A stretch of 64,000 nt of DNA from Blautia parvula. GTDB lineage: Bacteria > Bacillota > Clostridia > Lachnospirales > Lachnospiraceae. The DNA is taken from the NCBI RefSeq assembly GCF_020215665.1, contig NZ_CP084061.1:124001-188000 (forward strand), given 5' to 3'. Both the position numbers and the translations under genes were made by a program. Under the pieces are notes generated by a model, which was not told where the DNA came from, did no database searches, and saw nothing but the letters and a program-made list of their open reading frames with translations. Of this stretch, positions 51,522-60,451 are shown in pieces (position 1 is the stretch's first letter; every line of letters starts with the position of its first letter).

Positions 51522-51553
51522 ATCGGAAAGTTCAAAAAGCGTGGCTTTCCGAT
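51522..51553 (-). terminator. Hairpin downstream of aroF
   Basis: ATCGGAAAG (51522-51530) and CTTTCCGAT (51545-51553) pair, ending 4 bp from the aroF stop. The U-tract on the minus strand is poor. Confidence 0.55.
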
Positions 51554-51556
51554 AAT

Positions 51557-52588
51557 TTAACACAGTTCCGCGATGGTATAGAGGAGTTTCTCTGTCTCCT
51601 CCCAGCCAAGGCAGGGGTCTGTGATGGATTTTCCATAGATATGGTCAGGGCCGATCTTCTGGCAGCCGGATACCAGGTAGCTTTCAATCATGACACCTTT
51701 TACCAAATGGCGGATATCACGGGATACCAGGCGGCTGTGCAGCACTTCTTTGACAATGCGGACCTGCTGTTCGTATTTTTTGCCGGAGTTGGCATGGTTG
51801 GCGTCAATGATGACTGCCGGATTTTCCAGGTCACGGTCATTGTACATTTCCAGAAGAAGCTGCAGATCCTCGTAGTGATAGTTGGGCAGGGTATTGCCGT
51901 GTTTGTTCACAGCACCGCGCAGGATGGTGTGGGTGAGGGGATTGCCCTCTGTCTTGACTTCCCATCCTCTGGAGATGAAGTCATGTCCCTGCTGTGCGGC
52001 AACCACGGAGTTGAGCATAACAGAGAAGTCCCCGCTGGTGGGATTTTTCATACCCACAGGAACGTCAAGGCCGCTTACCATGAGACGGTGCTCCTGGTTC
52101 TCCACAGAACGCGCTCCGATCGCCACGTAGGAGAGCAGGTCAGATAAGTAGTGGTAGTTGTCCGGGTACAGCATTTCATCCGCGGAGCTGAGCCCTGTCT
52201 CCTGCAGGGAACGGATGTGCATGTGGCGGATGGCCAGAATGCCTGCCAGTACGTCCGGCTTTGCCTCAGGGTCCGGCTGGTGGAGCATGCCCTTATAGCC
52301 CTCCCCTGTAGTACGCGGTTTGTTGGTGTATATACGCGGAACCAGCACCAGACGGTCTTCCACTTTATCCTGAAGCTTTGCAAGGCGGTTGGTGTAGTCA
52401 CATACAGAATCTTCATTGTCTGCAGAACAGGGGCCGATGATGACAAGGAATTTGTCGGAAGCACCTGTGATGACATCGCTGATCATTTTGTCTCTTTTAG
52501 CTTTTATCTGTTTCAACTCTTCGGACACGGGTGCCTGTGCTTTGATCTCATCCGGAGAGGGAAGCTGTTTTACGAATTTGAAACTCAT
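51557..52588 (-). CDS. aroF: 3-deoxy-7-phosphoheptulonate (DAHP) synthase, class I AroFGH type
   Basis: 343 residues from ATG 52588 behind AAAGGAGATAA. It condenses phosphoenolpyruvate and erythrose 4-phosphate in the first step of aromatic amino acid synthesis. Signatures: VIIGPCSADNEDSV, PRTTGEGYKGMLHQPD, VGMKNPTSGDFSVMLN, DANHANSGKKYEQQ and GVMIESYLVSGCQ. Length and motifs are those of the class I-alpha enzymes feedback-controlled by Phe, Tyr or Trp. It is a single gene with a long hairpin in its leader. The isoenzyme cannot be named, so aroF is used generically. Confidence 0.95.
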   Translation of the reverse strand: MSFKFVKQLPSPDEIKAQAPVSEELKQIKAKRDKMISDVITGASDKFLVIIGPCSADNEDSVCDYTNRLAKLQDKVEDRLVLVPRIYTNKPRTTGEGYKGMLHQPDPEAKPDVLAGILAIRHMHIRSLQETGLSSADEMLYPDNYHYLSDLLSYVAIGARSVENQEHRLMVSGLDVPVGMKNPTSGDFSVMLNSVVAAQQGHDFISRGWEVKTEGNPLTHTILRGAVNKHGNTLPNYHYEDLQLLLEMYNDRDLENPAVIIDANHANSGKKYEQQVRIVKEVLHSRLVSRDIRHLVKGVMIESYLVSGCQKIGPDHIYGKSITDPCLGWEETEKLLYTIAELC

Positions 52589-52613
52589 AATTATCTCCTT
52601 TGTTTGACTTTCC

Positions 52614-52688
52614 AGAGCGTGTTTGAAAATTTATTCCGGCAGTCTGTACGCCGCACATCTTGCCGAAAGCAATTTTCAAACACGTTCT
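52614..52688 (-). repeat. 75-bp palindromic element in the aroF leader
   Basis: AGAGCGTGTTTGAAAATT (52614-52631) pairs with AATTTTCAAACACGTTCT (52671-52688), one G-U. An inner CGGCA/TGCCG stem (52637-52641 and 52661-52665) lies inside. It fills almost the whole space between the minus-10 and the ribosome site of aroF. It resembles small palindromic intergenic repeats (MITE-like) but could be an attenuator. Confidence 0.8.
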
Positions 52689-52696
52689 AGTTGATT

Positions 52697-52725
52697 ATTA
52701 TAATACAAAACTTTCCGGTTGTCGA
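52697..52725 (-). promoter_or_regulatory. Sigma-A promoter of aroF
   Basis: On the minus strand TCGACA (52725-52720), a 17-bp spacer and TATAAT (52702-52697). Transcription would begin near 52690, at the very edge of the palindrome. Confidence 0.75.
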
Positions 52726-52832
52726 CAGTTTTGGGTAATTTTTTGCTTTAAAGCGTCTAAGCGGTAAAGATTAGAACTGCATGGTACGGGAGTCTGGGGG
52801 GGATCTTTTCCCGGGTGCGAAAAGCACCGGGT

Positions 52833-54164
52833 TTATTCACCCGGCGCTGTTTTCATGTAATCTTTTAAGAAAAATAAAGTGAGGAGCGTGATTGCCAATT
52901 CACTGATCAAAAGCCCCCACAGATACCCCAGAATACCGAAACGCGGAATCACGAAAAAAACAAAGAGCAGGCGGATGGAGAGGCCTAACAGGTTCTGGGC
53001 AAAGTATTTTCCCGTCTCCCCCAGACCGTTTAAGATTCCGCTCAGCGTGCTGGAGAGATACAGGCAGGGGCAGATAAAGGAAAGCGTTTTGATAAAAGTC
53101 CCTGCGAACTCATTTTTGAATAAAAACAGCCCCAGAAAATCACCGGAAAAATAAAAAAAGGCGGTGGAGAGGAAACCCAGCAGCAGGCAGTAGCGGGTGG
53201 TGGTAAAAATGCTTCTCCGTATATTCTTATAATTCCCCACTGCCTGGTCCTGTGCCACAGAGGGCAGAAGCATGGCTGAGACAGCGTTGGTGATCGCGGA
53301 GGGAAACAGTATGAGCGGCAGTGCCATACCGTTTAACACCCCGTAGATGGAGAGTGCGGAGGCGCTGTCCATGCCGAAAAGCCGCAGATGCCCGGGGATC
53401 AGCACAGACTCCATACTGTGCAGGATATTGATAAAGAGCCGGTTTCCTGTAAGGGGCAGAGACAAAGACACAATGTCCTTTAAATCCTTACCCGGCGCAT
53501 GGATATTGCTGATTTGGTAATGATACTTTCTGTAATCCCACAGAATGAACAACAGAGAGAACAGCATGGAGACCAGTTCCCCCGCGAAAAGCCCCACAAC
53601 AGCCAGCATGGGTGTGAGCGGATGCCCTTCCCCGGTCCACACCAGGTAGAGAAGGTAGGTTGCGCTCATGCGCGCTGTCTGCTCCACAAGCTGCGACCAG
53701 GCCGGGATTCCTGTCTTCTTCCTGGCCAGATAGTAGCCGTAGGCACAGGAATGAAAAGTTCCCATGGGAATTGACAGGGAGGAGACACGGAGCAGGTCTG
53801 TACACTGTTCCTCCAGCAGGATATGTACGGCAAACCAGGAGGCATGTCGGTACAGCAAAAAGGTGACGGCAAAAGATATGGCCATGGACAGGGAAGTGGC
53901 GATGAGAAAAATATCACGGGCGCCCTGTTCATCCTTTAAAGCTACCCGGGCAGCCACGAAGCGGGAGATCGCGGTCTGGATTCCTCCGACTGTCAGTGCA
54001 AAACAGAGGGTGTGGATGGGAAAGATAAGCTGGTAGATACCCATCCCCTGTGCACCAATTGTCTGCGACAGGAATATTCTATAGAGAAACCCAAGGATTT
54101 TTGTAAGGAAACCAGCCAGGGTCAGGATGAGTGTTCCTTTCAGCAAAATATGTTTGTTATCCAT
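52833..54164 (-). CDS. SpoVB/MurJ-like flippase (MOP superfamily)
   Basis: 443 residues from ATG 54164 behind AAAGGACTTC; an upstream extension lacks a site. About 12 membrane helices with the characteristic start KGTLILTLAGFLTKILGFLYRIFLSQTIGAQGMGIYQLIFP and QTAISRFVAAR, as in SpoVB, which handles lipid-linked cell-wall precursors for the spore cortex. It is shorter than Bacillus SpoVB (about 518). CCCGGTGC/GCACCCGGG makes a hairpin just after the stop (52810-52832) with no U-tract. It lies in the clostridial neighbourhood next to aroF and iscR. The lipid substrate is inferred. Confidence 0.85.
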   Translation of the reverse strand: MDNKHILLKGTLILTLAGFLTKILGFLYRIFLSQTIGAQGMGIYQLIFPIHTLCFALTVGGIQTAISRFVAARVALKDEQGARDIFLIATSLSMAISFAVTFLLYRHASWFAVHILLEEQCTDLLRVSSLSIPMGTFHSCAYGYYLARKKTGIPAWSQLVEQTARMSATYLLYLVWTGEGHPLTPMLAVVGLFAGELVSMLFSLLFILWDYRKYHYQISNIHAPGKDLKDIVSLSLPLTGNRLFINILHSMESVLIPGHLRLFGMDSASALSIYGVLNGMALPLILFPSAITNAVSAMLLPSVAQDQAVGNYKNIRRSIFTTTRYCLLLGFLSTAFFYFSGDFLGLFLFKNEFAGTFIKTLSFICPCLYLSSTLSGILNGLGETGKYFAQNLLGLSIRLLFVFFVIPRFGILGYLWGLLISELAITLLTLFFLKDYMKTAPGE

Positions 54165-54247
54165 AAGAAGTCCTTTATAGTCACTATCCGCAGAGAGAGC
54201 AATAGTAACTTTTATAGCCTTTTTCACAATATATTCCAAAAAGTATC

Positions 54248-54276
54248 TTGACAGAACAGGATAAGAATGATATTCT
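54248..54276 (+). promoter_or_regulatory. Sigma-A promoter of the iscR-nifS-nifU-mnmA operon
   Basis: TTGACA (54248-54253), 17 bp, TATTCT (54271-54276). Confidence 0.85.
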
Positions 54277-54285
54277 ACAATCAAA

Positions 54286-54304
54286 TCCGAGTAAAACAGT
54301 CGGA
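54286..54304 (+). promoter_or_regulatory. Candidate IscR/Rrf2 operator
   Basis: TCCGAGTAAAACAGTCGGA has 5-bp inverted arms TCCGA/TCGGA with a 9-bp centre, just after the predicted transcription start. It is well placed for autorepression by the following Rrf2 protein. Confidence 0.6.
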
Positions 54305-54326
54305 ATTTGAAAAGGATGGTGATGAT

Positions 54327-54782
54327 TTGAAATTATCAACCAAAGGAAGGTACGGCTTGAGAGCTTTGATCGATTTGGCTTTATACAGCGAATCTGAGGC
54401 TGTTTCCATACAGAGCATTGCCACACGCCAGAACATTTCTGACAGTTATCTGGAACAGCTGGTGCGCAAGTTAAAGAGTGCCGGGTTGGTAGTGAGCGTC
54501 CGCGGTGCACAGGGCGGATATAAGCTTGCCAGACCTGCCGGTGAGATATCCGTAGGGGATGTCCTTCGGGCGCTGGAGGGCAGTCTGGATGCCGTTACCT
54601 GTAATGGAGGAGGAGAACATAGCTGCCAGGGTGCGGATTTGTGCGTCACCCGCTATGTATGGCAGCGTATCAATAATAGTATAAAAGAAACTGTAGATTC
54701 CATCATGCTGGATCAGCTCGTAGAGGAAAGCCGCAGGATGCGGGATAAGGGGCAGATTCAGGTGCAAAAATGTGACAATTAG
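54327..54782 (+). CDS. iscR: Rrf2 family Fe-S regulator, IscR-like
   Basis: 151 residues from TTG 54327, preceded by AAAGGATGGTGAT; the ATG at 54267 is upstream of the operator. The winged helix STKGRYGLRALIDLAL and SYLEQLVRKLKSAGLVVSVRGAQGGYKLA is typical. Three Cys in C-x7-C-x5-C (VTCNGGGEHSCQGADLC, about residues 92-106) match the [2Fe-2S]-binding Cys of IscR and distinguish it from CymR. It heads the nifS-nifU operon, so it most likely represses Fe-S assembly when cluster-loaded. Confidence 0.88.
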   Translation: MKLSTKGRYGLRALIDLALYSESEAVSIQSIATRQNISDSYLEQLVRKLKSAGLVVSVRGAQGGYKLARPAGEISVGDVLRALEGSLDAVTCNGGGEHSCQGADLCVTRYVWQRINNSIKETVDSIMLDQLVEESRRMRDKGQIQVQKCDN

Positions 54783-54794
54783 GAGAGAGGAATT

Positions 54795-55988
54795 ATGAAG
54801 ACAACAATATATCTGGATAATGCAGCAACAACAAAAACAGCACAGGAGGTTGTAGATGCCATGCTTCCGTACTTCACAGAGAGCTACGGAAATCCATCCA
54901 GCATCTATGAGATCGGACAGAGAAGCAAAGAGGCGATCACAAAAGCCAGAGAACAGATCGCAGAGGTGCTGGGCGCAAAGTCAGAGGAAATTTACTTTAC
55001 AGCAGGCGGCAGTGAAGCGGATAACTGGGCTTTGAAAGCGGCATTTGAAGCATACAAAAGCAAAGGAAACCATATCATCACCACGAAGATTGAGCATCAC
55101 GCTATTCTGCACACCTGCGAATATCTGGAAAAACGCGGAGCAAGGGTGACCTATCTGGATGTGGATGAGAATGGTATCGTAAAGCTGGATGATCTCTTAG
55201 AAGCCATCACACCGGAGACAATCCTGATCTCCATTATGTTTGCAAACAATGAGATCGGCGCTGTCCAGCCCATCAAAGAGATCGGAATGATCGCCAAAGA
55301 ACACAATATATTATTCCACACAGATGCGGTACAGGCATTCGGACAGGTCCCGATTCATGTGGATGAGATGAACATTGATATGTTAAGCTCCAGCGGACAT
55401 AAGATCAACGGGCCAAAGGGCATTGGTTTCTTATATATCCGCAAAGGCGTAAAAATCCGCAGTTTTGTACACGGCGGTGCTCAGGAGAGAAAGAGAAGAG
55501 CAGGTACAGAGAACGTGCCGGCCATTGTGGGATACGGTGTGGCAGCAGAGCGCGCAGCCAGAACCATGGAGGAGCGTACGAAGAAAGAGATAGAGCTGAG
55601 GGATTACTTTATCGGCAGAATCTTAAATGAGATTCCCTATGTCCGCCTCAACGGTGACGCCAAAAGACGTCTGCCGAACAACATTAATGTGAGCTTCCAG
55701 TTCATTGAAGGTGAGTCCCTGCTCATTATGCTGGATATGAAGGGAATCGCGGCGTCAAGCGGCTCTGCATGTACCTCCGGATCCCTGGACCCGTCCCATG
55801 TACTGCTGGCCATCGGTCTGCCTCATGAGATTGCCCATGGTTCCCTCAGAATGACCATCAGCGAGGAGACAACAAAAGAAGATCTGGACTACACACTGGA
55901 CCAGATTAAGGAGATTGTAAACCGTCTGCGTGAACTCTCCCCGTTATATGAAGATTTCATAAAAAAACAGAAACAGAACAGAGCGTAA
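54795..55988 (+). CDS. nifS: Cysteine desulfurase NifS/IscS
   Basis: 397 residues from ATG 54795, 12 bp after iscR with GGAGAGAGG. The PLP enzyme takes sulfur from cysteine for Fe-S clusters and tRNA thiolation. Signatures: YLDNAATTK, AGGSEADNWALK, TKIEHHAILHTCE, the PLP-binding Lys in SSSGHKINGPKGIGFL, and the persulfide Cys in SSGSACTSGSLDPSHVL. Immediately followed by nifU and mnmA, both sulfur acceptors. Confidence 0.97.
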   Translation: MKTTIYLDNAATTKTAQEVVDAMLPYFTESYGNPSSIYEIGQRSKEAITKAREQIAEVLGAKSEEIYFTAGGSEADNWALKAAFEAYKSKGNHIITTKIEHHAILHTCEYLEKRGARVTYLDVDENGIVKLDDLLEAITPETILISIMFANNEIGAVQPIKEIGMIAKEHNILFHTDAVQAFGQVPIHVDEMNIDMLSSSGHKINGPKGIGFLYIRKGVKIRSFVHGGAQERKRRAGTENVPAIVGYGVAAERAARTMEERTKKEIELRDYFIGRILNEIPYVRLNGDAKRRLPNNINVSFQFIEGESLLIMLDMKGIAASSGSACTSGSLDPSHVLLAIGLPHEIAHGSLRMTISEETTKEDLDYTLDQIKEIVNRLRELSPLYEDFIKKQKQNRA

Positions 55989-56023
55989 GATCAAAAAAGA
56001 CAAATTATGGAGGAAAATAAATT

Positions 56024-56461
56024 ATGTACAGCGAAAAAGTAATGGACCATTTTCAGAACCCGAGAAATGTAGGAGAGATTGAAGGCGCCAGCGGTGTCGG
56101 AACCGTAGGCAATGCAAAATGCGGAGACATTATGAGAATGTATCTGGATATTGATGAGGACGGAATCATCCGGGACTGTAAATTCAAAACCTTCGGCTGC
56201 GGCGCCGCAGTGGCAACCAGCAGTATGGCTACAGAGCTTGTGAAGGGCAAAACCATTCAGGAGGCCCTGCAGGTGACAAATAAAGCGGTTATGGAGGCTC
56301 TTGACGGCCTTCCCCCGGTAAAAGTACACTGCTCCCTGCTTGCTGAGGAAGCAATCCATGCAGCACTCTGGGATTATGCGGAAAAGCACGGAATTAAGAT
56401 CGAGGGTCTGGATAAGCCAAAAAGCGATATTTCTGAAGGGGAAGAAGAGGAAGAGTATTAA
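56024..56461 (+). CDS. nifU: Fe-S cluster scaffold NifU/IscU
   Basis: 145 residues from ATG 56024 behind TATGGAGG. It is the IscU-like domain only, without the NFU part: [14 protein letters not shown], Cys in [24 protein letters not shown] and [17 protein letters not shown]. The three cluster Cys and the key Asp are present. An acidic C-terminal tail ([10 protein letters not shown]) ends the protein. The stop overlaps mnmA by one base. Confidence 0.96.
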   Translation: MYSEKVMDHFQNPRNVGEIEGASGVGTVGNAKCGDIMRMYLDIDEDGIIRDCKFKTFGCGAAVATSSMATELVKGKTIQEALQVTNKAVMEALDGLPPVKVHCSLLAEEAIHAALWDYAEKHGIKIEGLDKPKSDISEGEEEEEY

Positions 56462-57537
56462 TGGAAAAAAAGAAGGTAGTTGTGGGGATGTCCGGCGGTG
56501 TGGACTCCTCAGTGGCGGCCTATCTGCTGAAGGAACAGGGATATGATGTCATTGGAGTCACCATGCAGATCTGGCAGGATGAAGACAATGCGGCACAGGA
56601 GGAGAACGGCGGCTGCTGCGGCCTGAGCGCTGTGGACGATGCCAGAAGAGTGGCGAACATGCTGGAGATTCCCTACTACGTCATGAACTTCAAACATGAG
56701 TTCAGAGAAAATGTCATTGACTATTTCATTCAGGAATATCTAAAAGGCCGCACACCCAACCCCTGTATTGCCTGCAACCGTTATGTAAAATGGGAATCCC
56801 TTCTAAAAAGGAGCATGGAGATCGGTGCGGATTACATTGCCACAGGCCATTACGCCAAGATCGTGCAGACAGACAGCGGCAGGTATTCTCTGAAAATGTC
56901 GGATGCCACAGGAAAAGACCAGACCTATGCCCTTTATAATCTTACCCAGTTCCAGCTTTCACACACGCTTATGCCTGTTGGATTCTATGAGAAGGATGAG
57001 ATCAGAAAAATAGCGGAACAGATTGGCCTTCCCGTGGCGAAGAAGAAGGACAGCCAGGAAATCTGCTTTGTGCCGGACAAGGACTATGCCGGATTTATCG
57101 AGGAGAATACAGAGCATAAGATAGAAGAGGGCAGCTACGTGCTGGCAGACGGTACGGTGATCGGGCGCCATAAAGGGATCACCCATTATACCATTGGTCA
57201 GAGAAAAGGCCTGGGCCTGGCAATGGGACATCCTGTCTTTGTGACAGAGATTCGTCCTGAAAGCAACGAGGTGGTGATCGGAGAAAATGAGGACCTGTTC
57301 CAAAGAGAACTGATCTGTAACCGGATTAACTTTATGTCCATTCCTGACCTGAAAGAGGACATGCATGTTATGGCTAAAATCCGGTATAACCACAGAGGTG
57401 CTTCTGCTGTCATACACAGAGAAGAGGAAGACAAGATTCGGGTGATCTTCGATGAACCCCAGAGGGCCATCACTCCGGGACAGGCAGTTGTCTTTTATGA
57501 CGGAGAATATGTAGCCGGAGGCGGCATTATTTTATGA
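56461..57537 (+). CDS. mnmA: tRNA-specific 2-thiouridylase MnmA
   Basis: 358 residues from ATG 56461. It installs 2-thiouridine at position 34 of Lys, Glu and Gln tRNAs, receiving sulfur from NifS. P-loop [15 protein letters not shown], catalytic Cys in [12 protein letters not shown] (about residue 102) and in SQEICFVPD (about 202), and the [11 protein letters not shown] motif are present. Operon with nifS is the usual Firmicute arrangement, giving direct sulfur transfer. Confidence 0.97.
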   Translation: MEKKKVVVGMSGGVDSSVAAYLLKEQGYDVIGVTMQIWQDEDNAAQEENGGCCGLSAVDDARRVANMLEIPYYVMNFKHEFRENVIDYFIQEYLKGRTPNPCIACNRYVKWESLLKRSMEIGADYIATGHYAKIVQTDSGRYSLKMSDATGKDQTYALYNLTQFQLSHTLMPVGFYEKDEIRKIAEQIGLPVAKKKDSQEICFVPDKDYAGFIEENTEHKIEEGSYVLADGTVIGRHKGITHYTIGQRKGLGLAMGHPVFVTEIRPESNEVVIGENEDLFQRELICNRINFMSIPDLKEDMHVMAKIRYNHRGASAVIHREEEDKIRVIFDEPQRAITPGQAVVFYDGEYVAGGGIIL

Positions 57538-57557
57538 CTTTTTTGGAGTATAAAATT

Positions 57558-57606
57558 GCCCGGGAGACAGTTTTTGCATGAAGCTGTTTTCCGGGCCGTT
57601 TTTTCT
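57558..57606 (+). terminator. Intrinsic terminator of the iscR-mnmA operon
   Basis: GCCCGGGAGACAG pairs with CTGTTTTCCGGGC (to 57596), followed by CGTTTTTTC. Confidence 0.88.
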
Positions 57607-57677
57607 TTGGGCCGGTACAGATCGTATGCAGAACACGCGGCCGAAATATTGGGTTTTAACCGGGAGGTAAGGATTAG

Positions 57678-58301
57678 ATGAATGTGAGAGCAGAGAGACT
57701 GGATAATGAAAGCATTCGGTACATATATAAAACCTACATGAAGAAAGATTTTCCAAGGTCAGAACTCAAACCTCTGAAAAGTATTCTGGCGCTGACAGAG
57801 AGCGGCAGAGGGGATGGGTATGGGTTCTATGACGGGAATGCACTGGCAGGATATGCGTTTTTGATAAAGGCACCCTCCGGGAGGGCATACCTGATCGATT
57901 ATCTGGCAGTGCTGCCGTCTGTGAGAGGCAGAGGGTATGGGAGTGCATGTCTTCTGGCACTTCAGTCTATTTTAGATAAAAGAGACATGTACAGCGATAA
58001 AGAAGCCGTACGGGAGAAAGAGGGGTATATCATCATGGCAGAGACCGAAGACCCATCCTTTGCAGCCCGGGAAGAGGAACTGCAGGTCCGCAGAAGAAGA
58101 ATCCGCTTTTACGAAAAAAATGGATTTTTTGATTCCCGGAACACCTGCCGCCTCTTTGGGGTGGAATACAGAATTTTAGGAAAGTCCTCCGCTGCAGCCG
58201 AAAAAGAGGAGATACAGATACGCTGCAGGGAGGAATTGGACAGCATTTACCGCACTGTCATTCCTAAGATCGTATATGGCAGCCAGGTGATCTGGCTGTA
58301 A
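57678..58301 (+). CDS. GNAT family N-acetyltransferase
   Basis: 207 residues from ATG 57678 with GGGAGGTAAGG upstream. The acetyl-CoA site is YLAVLPSVRGRGYGSACLLALQ (about residues 78-100). A following helix rich in Arg and Glu (EEELQVRRRRIRFYEKNGFFDS) and the RLFGVEYRI strand complete the fold; a 35-residue C-terminal helix is extra. The substrate is not known. Monocistronic and convergent with the PHP gene. Confidence 0.85.
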   Translation: MNVRAERLDNESIRYIYKTYMKKDFPRSELKPLKSILALTESGRGDGYGFYDGNALAGYAFLIKAPSGRAYLIDYLAVLPSVRGRGYGSACLLALQSILDKRDMYSDKEAVREKEGYIIMAETEDPSFAAREEELQVRRRRIRFYEKNGFFDSRNTCRLFGVEYRILGKSSAAAEKEEIQIRCREELDSIYRTVIPKIVYGSQVIWL

Positions 58302-58306
58302 GATTT

Positions 58307-58337
58307 CGGAATTTCTCTTACAATGGAAGAAATTCCG
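58307..58337. terminator. Terminator hairpin shared by convergent genes
   Basis: CGGAATTTCT (58307-58316) pairs with AGAAATTCCG (58328-58337), then GTTTTC. The right arm overlaps the last codons of the PHP gene. Confidence 0.8.
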
Positions 58338-59118
58338 GTTTTCTGTTCCTGAAAACCGTATAATAATGAAAACCACATTCCTTTAACAATGCCCCTGCGC
58401 GCTCAAAGTCATAGGCTATATGTTCCGGCGCATGAGCGTCAGAGCCAAGGGTGAGGATTTCGCCTCCCAGTTCCCGGTAGCGGCTCAATATCTTTTCCGT
58501 GGGATTGGGATGCCCGAGACCGTATTTGAACCCCGCGGTGTTGCATTCCAGTCCGATGCCTTTCTGCACCAGAACGCGGAGAATTTCGTCCAGGATATCC
58601 CTGTATTTTTCATAGGTATAATACAGGTTGCGGTTGGGGCCGTAGCGAACCACATAGTCAATGTGACCGCATACATCGAAACAGGAGAAGACTTTTAAGT
58701 TTTCCAAAAGGCAGGTAAAATAGCTGCGGTATGCCTCCTCCTCGCTGCGGTTTTCAAAAAATATCCTGTCATAGGGGTCACATCCGTCCGCAACATGCAC
58801 GGAGCCGATGACAAAATCAAAGGGGTAGCCGGCTGCGAAGGACGGCAGTTTCCCGGTCAGATGGGGCTGGAGTCCAAGCTCGATACCGAAATTTATCTCT
58901 ATTTTATCTTCATACTTTTTTCTGAGTTCCAGAAGTTTTTCCCGGTAAGCCGGCATATCCACAAGAAAATCAAATTCTCCTGTGGGAAAATCGAAATCCA
59001 TATGCTCTGTAAAGCAGACCCGGGGCACATTTCTGTGAATGGCACCGAGGATCATGTGCTCCATAGGAGCTTCGCTGTCGCTGGAAAATGATGTGTGCAT
59101 GTGATAATCTGCGTACAT
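58318..59118 (-). CDS. PHP-domain histidinol-phosphatase (HisK/HisJ type)
   Basis: 266 residues from ATG 59118, 9 bp after AAAAGGAG; ATG 59127 touches that site and is rejected. Metal-binding residues: YHMHTSFSSDS (HxH), FTEHMDFDFP, FVIGSVHVAD, CFDVCGHIDYVVRYG and GSDAHAPEHIA. This is the PHP-type histidinol phosphatase family, which completes histidine biosynthesis. No other his genes are near, so the substrate could be another sugar or nucleoside phosphate. Confidence 0.85.
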   Translation of the reverse strand: MYADYHMHTSFSSDSEAPMEHMILGAIHRNVPRVCFTEHMDFDFPTGEFDFLVDMPAYREKLLELRKKYEDKIEINFGIELGLQPHLTGKLPSFAAGYPFDFVIGSVHVADGCDPYDRIFFENRSEEEAYRSYFTCLLENLKVFSCFDVCGHIDYVVRYGPNRNLYYTYEKYRDILDEILRVLVQKGIGLECNTAGFKYGLGHPNPTEKILSRYRELGGEILTLGSDAHAPEHIAYDFERAGALLKECGFHYYTVFRNRKPEFLPL

Positions 59119-59218
59119 AGATGACATCTCCTTTTCATTTGCTGCCCTAATTATATAGGAAAGAAAGGGAATTGTACATAAAGAGAATGTAAAACTGGTA
59201 CGATTTTTCATTTTATGC

Positions 59219-59247
59219 TTGAATTTTTGTCTCAGATTAGGTACAAT
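59219..59247 (+). promoter_or_regulatory. Sigma-A promoter of gapA
   Basis: TTGAAT (59219-59224), 17 bp, TACAAT (59242-59247), giving a roughly 75-nt leader. Confidence 0.72.
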
Positions 59248-59326
59248 ATCAAATAGGTTGATGTTTCTTTAACAATCTTAATAGAAACCTCACGGAATAC
59301 AAACACTTTTAGGAGGAATGAATAAC

Positions 59327-60346
59327 ATGGCAGTAAAAGTAGCAATCAATGGATTTGGACGTATTGGACGTCTGGCTTTCAGACAGATGTTTGGAGCAGA
59401 AGGATTTGAAGTTGTAGCAATCAATGACTTAACATCTCCGACAATGTTAGCTCACTTACTGAAATATGACTCTACACAGGGAAGATATGCACTTGGCGAT
59501 ACAGTAACAGCAGGTGAAGATTCCATCACAGTTGATGGCAAAGAAATCAAAATCTACGCAAAAGCTAACGCTGAAGAACTTCCTTGGGGAGAAATCGGTG
59601 TAGATGTTGTTCTGGAATGTACAGGTTTCTATACATCCAAAGCAAAAGCAGAAGCTCATATCAAAGCAGGTGCTAAGAAAGTTGTTATCTCCGCTCCGGC
59701 TGGAAACGACCTTCCGACCATCGTTTACAATGTAAACCATGAGACACTGACAAAAGATGACAACATCATCTCCGCAGCTTCCTGTACAACAAACTGCCTG
59801 GCTCCGATGGCAAAAGCATTAAACGACCTGGCTCCGATCAAATCCGGTATCATGTGCACAATCCATGCTTACACAGGCGATCAGATGACACTGGACGGAC
59901 CGCAGAGAAAAGGCGATTTAAGAAGATCTCGTGCAGCTGCAGTTAATATCGTTCCGAACAGCACAGGTGCTGCAAAAGCAATCGGTCTGGTTATTCCGGA
60001 ACTGAACGGCAAACTGATCGGATCTGCTCAGCGTGTTCCGACCCCTACAGGTTCTACTACAATTCTGACAGCAGTTGTTGACGGAACTGTAACTGTAGAT
60101 CAGGTTAACGCAATCATGAAAGAGCAGGCTACAGAGTCCTTCGGATACAACACAGATGAAATCGTATCCAGCGATATCATCGGTATGAAATACGGTTCTC
60201 TGTTCGATGCAACCCAGACAATGGTTCTGCCGTTAGACAATGGCACAACTGAGGTTCAGGTTATTTCCTGGTATGACAATGAGAATTCTTACACAAGCCA
60301 GATGGTAAGAACAATCAAATACTTCGGAAAATTATTAGAGAAATAA
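59327..60346 (+). CDS. gapA: Glyceraldehyde-3-phosphate dehydrogenase
   Basis: 339 residues from ATG 59327; ATG 59318 is too close to the AGGAGG. NAD-dependent glycolytic enzyme: NAD fold [14 protein letters not shown], catalytic Cys in [49 protein letters not shown] and [15 protein letters not shown]. Codon use is strongly biased, with GAA, AAA, GTT and GCA, as in highly expressed genes. A terminator separates it from pgk, but a read-through operon is possible. Confidence 0.98.
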   Translation: MAVKVAINGFGRIGRLAFRQMFGAEGFEVVAINDLTSPTMLAHLLKYDSTQGRYALGDTVTAGEDSITVDGKEIKIYAKANAEELPWGEIGVDVVLECTGFYTSKAKAEAHIKAGAKKVVISAPAGNDLPTIVYNVNHETLTKDDNIISAASCTTNCLAPMAKALNDLAPIKSGIMCTIHAYTGDQMTLDGPQRKGDLRRSRAAAVNIVPNSTGAAKAIGLVIPELNGKLIGSAQRVPTPTGSTTILTAVVDGTVTVDQVNAIMKEQATESFGYNTDEIVSSDIIGMKYGSLFDATQTMVLPLDNGTTEVQVISWYDNENSYTSQMVRTIKYFGKLLEK

Positions 60347-60367
60347 TATTACGAATAAAGACTCATT

Positions 60368-60403
60368 AAGGGGTCCGGTCTATTTTGGACCGGGCTCCTT
60401 TTG
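60368..60403 (+). terminator. Terminator between gapA and pgk
   Basis: AAGGGGTCCGGTC (60368-60380) pairs with GGACCGGGCTCCTT (60387-60400), followed by TTG. The stem is strong and the U-tract short, suggesting partial termination. Confidence 0.82.
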
Positions 60404-60451
60404 TCCATTCTGTTATTTAACAAGAACAAATATTAAAGGAGGCATCATCCA

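Noticed and set aside
52589-52832. T-box or tryptophan-type attenuator upstream of aroF
   Set aside because: No T-box sequence, specifier loop, leader peptide or terminator T-tract was found; only the palindrome is present.
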